This document shows positions 12,995 through 15,190 of a DNA stretch of 15,190 nucleotides, piece by piece. How positions within the stretch are numbered: position 1 is the first letter of the stretch; each line of letters starts with the position of its first letter. The notes beneath the pieces are model-generated. The model saw only the letters and a program-made list of their open reading frames with translations, was not told the origin of the DNA and did not search any database. Source of the stretch: Eubacteriales Family XIII. Incertae Sedis bacterium (GTDB taxonomy: Bacteria > Bacillota > Clostridia > Peptostreptococcales > Anaerovoracaceae); NCBI GenBank assembly GCA_031272745.1, contig JAISTF010000212.1, positions 1-15,190 of the forward strand, written 5' to 3'. Position numbers and translations under genes: made by a program.

Positions 12995-13567
12995 ATGGCT
13001 TACGAGACACATTTGACGCGGGAGGCGGCGCTGGCGCTTTTGGAGAAGCACAACCGCGACGCGTTTCACATCCGGCACGCGTTGATCGTCGAGGGCGTGA
13101 TGCGGCATTTCGCGCGCGCGCTCGGCTACGCGGACGAAGAGGAGTTCTGGGGGCTCGTCGGGCTCCTGCACGACATCGACTTCGAGGAATACCCCGAGCG
13201 GCATTGCCTCGAAGCGCCGGCGTTGCTGCGCGCGGGCGGCGCGGAAGAGGAATTGATTCACGCGGTCGTGAGCCACGGCTGGGCGATCACGGTCGACGTG
13301 GCACCGGAGCACGAGATGGAGAAGGTCCTCTACGCGACCGACGAGCTGACGGGCCTGATCGGCGCGGTCGCCATCATGCGCCCCTCGCGCTCGGTGCAGG
13401 ACCTCGAATACCCCTCGGTGCGCAAGAAATACAAGGACAGGAAATTCGCCGCCGGCTGCTCCCGCGACGTCATCGAGCGTGGCGCGGAGTTGCTCGGCTG
13501 GGACCTCGAAACCCTCGTCACCCGCACGATCGAAGCCATGCGCGAGGTCGAGCCGACGCTGGATTAG
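12995..13567 (+). CDS. HD-domain metal-dependent phosphohydrolase-like protein
   Basis: 190 aa from ATG 12995 with AAGGAGAAGG just upstream; the in-frame ATG at 12965 overlaps the -10 box. The HD metal site is visible as H28, H59-D60 (GLLHDID), H94 (VSHGW) and D116 (YATDELTG). These enzymes cleave phosphomonoester or phosphodiester bonds of nucleotides and similar molecules; small stand-alone members like this have no agreed substrate. It is transcribed away from the aminotransferase and its stop overlaps the stop of the convergent ligase gene by 4 bp (13564-13567). No link to either neighbour pathway can be shown. Confidence 0.85.
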   Translation: MAYETHLTREAALALLEKHNRDAFHIRHALIVEGVMRHFARALGYADEEEFWGLVGLLHDIDFEEYPERHCLEAPALLRAGGAEEELIHAVVSHGWAITVDVAPEHEMEKVLYATDELTGLIGAVAIMRPSRSVQDLEYPSVRKKYKDRKFAAGCSRDVIERGAELLGWDLETLVTRTIEAMREVEPTLD

Positions 13568-14904
13568 ATCCCTTCCTTCTGCCACTCCTCTTTCTTGCGC
13601 TCGTCGATGACGCGGCGGGCTTTGTGGGTGGAGCGCTCGATGCTGCCGTCGGGCAGGACGATGACCTTCTGCGGCTTCACGCCGATGCGGGCCTTGAGGG
13701 CGGCGGAAGCGCGGGCGGCGACGGACTCGTCGGGCTCGTCCACACCCTGGGATTTTTCGATCGTGACCTCGTAGTGGGCCGTGAAGTTTTCCTCGGTGAT
13801 GCGGATCAGATATTCGCCCGTGACGCCGTCCAGACCGCGCACGACGTATTCGATGTCGGACGGGTAGACGTTGACCGCGGACACGATGAACATATCGTCC
13901 TTGCGGCCGTCGACCCAGATGCGGCCCTGCGTGCGGCCGCAGGCGCAGGGCTCCGTCACGAAGCGGCCGATGTCGCCCGTGCGGAAGCGAATCAGCGGGC
14001 GCGCGTGCTTGCGCAGCGTCGTGTAGACGAGCTCGCCGCGCTCGCCGTTCGGGATGACCTCACCCGTATTCAGATCCACGGTCTCGACGAGGATGTGGTC
14101 CTCGGCAATGTGCAGGCCGTCGTGGTGCTCGCACTGCGCCGCGCACGCGCCGAAGATGTCGGACAGACCATAGAAGTCGAAGAGCTCCGCGCCCCACAGA
14201 TCCTCGATGGCCTTGCGCGTCGCGGGGATCGACCCGCCCATCTCGCCGGCGACGAAGATGCGCTTGATCGCGAAGTCTTTCTTCGGGTCGACGCCCGTCT
14301 TCTTCGCAGTGTCGCCGAGATACCACGCGTAGGACGGGCTCGTCCAGATCGCGGTCGGCTTGTATTCCTTCAGGATGAAGATGAGCCGCTCGGACGGCAG
14401 CGTGCCGCCCCAGATGCACAGCGCGCCGAGGTTCTGCGCGCCGATGACGTCGGGCCCGCCGACGTAGAGCGAGAAGTTCAGCGCATGGATGTAGCGGTCG
14501 CTCGGCCGCATGCCCGCCATCCAGAAGAGGCGGCTCTCGACGTTTTGCCACTCGTCGAAGTCCTTTTGCGTGAAGGGGCTCATCGTCGGCACGCCCGTCG
14601 AACCGCTCGACGTCGACACGAAGACCACGTCCTCCTCGGGCACCGCCGCGAGCTCGCCGAGGAACGACCCCACGCCCTGCGCGTCGCGCTGCGTCTTCTT
14701 GTTGATCGTCGGGAAGCGGCCCAGATCCGCGAGCGAGCGGATGTCCTGCGGCTTCACGCCGGCCTCGTCAAACGACCGCTTGTAATGCGGCGCGTGGTCG
14801 TACGCAAACTGCACGATCTCCTTGAGGTCCGCGAGCTGCTTCGCCTCGATGTCCGCCCGCGCCGCGGTCTCCCACGCCTCTTCCCAATACTTGCCCTTGC
14901 TCAT
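13564..14904 (-). CDS. Phenylacetate-CoA ligase family protein (PaaK-like acyl-CoA synthetase)
   Basis: 446 aa, the usual length for PaaK. It joins an aryl or other acid to CoA with ATP via an acyl-adenylate. The AMP-binding motif SSGSTGVPT (99-107), the YGLSDIFG segment (245-252), RTGDIGRF (308-315), a CACGR element (320-324) and the C-terminal catalytic lysine K428 (STHKARR) are present. The ATG at 14904 overlaps the upstream oxidoreductase gene stop (ATGA), with AGGAG upstream. In anaerobes such ligases beside 2-oxoacid:ferredoxin oxidoreductases are linked to arylpyruvate metabolism; the real substrate (phenylacetate, indoleacetate or other) is not shown by the sequence. Confidence 0.9.
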   Translation of the reverse strand: MSKGKYWEEAWETAARADIEAKQLADLKEIVQFAYDHAPHYKRSFDEAGVKPQDIRSLADLGRFPTINKKTQRDAQGVGSFLGELAAVPEEDVVFVSTSSGSTGVPTMSPFTQKDFDEWQNVESRLFWMAGMRPSDRYIHALNFSLYVGGPDVIGAQNLGALCIWGGTLPSERLIFILKEYKPTAIWTSPSYAWYLGDTAKKTGVDPKKDFAIKRIFVAGEMGGSIPATRKAIEDLWGAELFDFYGLSDIFGACAAQCEHHDGLHIAEDHILVETVDLNTGEVIPNGERGELVYTTLRKHARPLIRFRTGDIGRFVTEPCACGRTQGRIWVDGRKDDMFIVSAVNVYPSDIEYVVRGLDGVTGEYLIRITEENFTAHYEVTIEKSQGVDEPDESVAARASAALKARIGVKPQKVIVLPDGSIERSTHKARRVIDERKKEEWQKEGI

Positions 14905-15190
14905 CGTTCATACTCCTTTTCAATCTTCTCCCACTTCAAATCCCGCGCTGCCGCAATCCGCGCCAAATCCTCATCCGTCAAATGCCGAAAGCGCGACTGC
15001 GCGCGGAAATAGCGTTCCAAATCCGCGAACGCGGGCGGCCGTTTGCGCGTCAGGCGGAAGCGCCCGTCCTCGTACTCGGCGAGCGGCCATAGCCCCGTGT
15101 CCACGATCTCCCGCGCGAGGTCGACGGTGGCGTCCGTCCGCGCACCCCAACCGACGGGGCACGGCGCGATGACGTGGATATACTTCGTGC
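14901..15190 (-). CDS. 2-oxoacid:ferredoxin oxidoreductase beta subunit, C-terminal part (5' end outside the window)
   Basis: About 96 residues are visible, open through the right edge. HVIAPCPVGWG near the edge, then TVDLAREIVDTGLWPLAEYE and a YFRAQSRFRHLT stretch match the end of the thiamine-diphosphate (beta) subunit of pyruvate, 2-oxoisovalerate or indolepyruvate:ferredoxin oxidoreductases. These enzymes oxidise 2-oxoacids to acyl-CoA and reduce ferredoxin in the cytoplasm of anaerobes. Four-base overlap with the ligase gene shows an operon; alpha, gamma and delta subunits probably lie beyond the window. Which 2-oxoacid is used cannot be told from this end. Confidence 0.85.
   Translation of the reverse strand, partial: TKYIHVIAPCPVGWGARTDATVDLAREIVDTGLWPLAEYEDGRFRLTRKRPPAFADLERYFRAQSRFRHLTDEDLARIAAARDLKWEKIEKEYER

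Noticed and set aside
12937..15012. 691-codon open frame on the plus strand
   Set aside because: It shares the HD gene's region in another frame and runs antisense to the ligase gene; no recognisable domain.

Overview
High-GC bacterial DNA, densely packed with genes on the minus strand. It is best read as a gut-type anaerobe. A pyruvate/2-oxoacid:ferredoxin oxidoreductase subunit and a PF01208 methyltransferase-like gene point to anaerobic life. The coding GC bias, a possible leaderless gene, and a lone AbiEi/DUF559-like protein of a kind I associate with Coriobacteriia (Eggerthellaceae) make a high-GC actinobacterial anaerobe my first guess. This is inference and of moderate-to-low certainty.

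Layout. (1) 1-585: 5' part of a uroporphyrinogen-decarboxylase-family gene (minus) with its promoter. (2) 586-2341: an accessory island. One plus-strand gene (AbiEi-like plus DUF559-like nuclease fold, 915-1922) is bracketed by two directly oriented 161-bp elements with 23-bp terminal inverted repeats, then by an outer pair of 39-bp direct repeats, with a 21-bp tandem repeat on the right side. (3) 2342-11570: one minus-strand sulfur operon. In transcription order it encodes an SsuABC/TauABC-like importer (lipoprotein, ATPase, permease), a CysK/CysM-type cysteine synthase, a JAMM peptidase, a ThiS/MoaD-like sulfur carrier, a MoeB/ThiF-rhodanese fusion, a family 2A encapsulin shell protein, its cargo cysteine desulfurase, and serine acetyltransferase. 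(4) 11701-12867: a class I aminotransferase (minus), divergent from (5) an HD-domain protein (plus, 12995-13567), which converges on (6) a phenylacetate-CoA-ligase-family gene and the 3' end of a 2-oxoacid:ferredoxin oxidoreductase beta gene (minus).

How the genes work together. The importer probably brings in a sulfur compound. The rhodanese/E1 fusion, the ThiS carrier and the JAMM peptidase form a protein-thiocarboxylate route that feeds sulfur to the cysteine synthase, while serine acetyltransferase makes activated serine. The encapsulin shell and its desulfurase cargo do the reverse chemistry, releasing sulfur from cysteine inside a protein compartment. Cysteine synthesis and compartmentalised cysteine desulfuration therefore share one transcript, which suggests a sulfur storage or buffering module. 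Encapsulin-desulfurase pairs are known (family 2A, SrpI type); their union with a complete thiocarboxylate cysteine pathway, and the pro-form carrier ending GG-REAS, are the parts most worth following.

The aminotransferase, ligase and oxidoreductase beta subunit could form an aromatic (or other) amino-acid fermentation route: amino acid to 2-oxoacid to acyl-CoA to acid.
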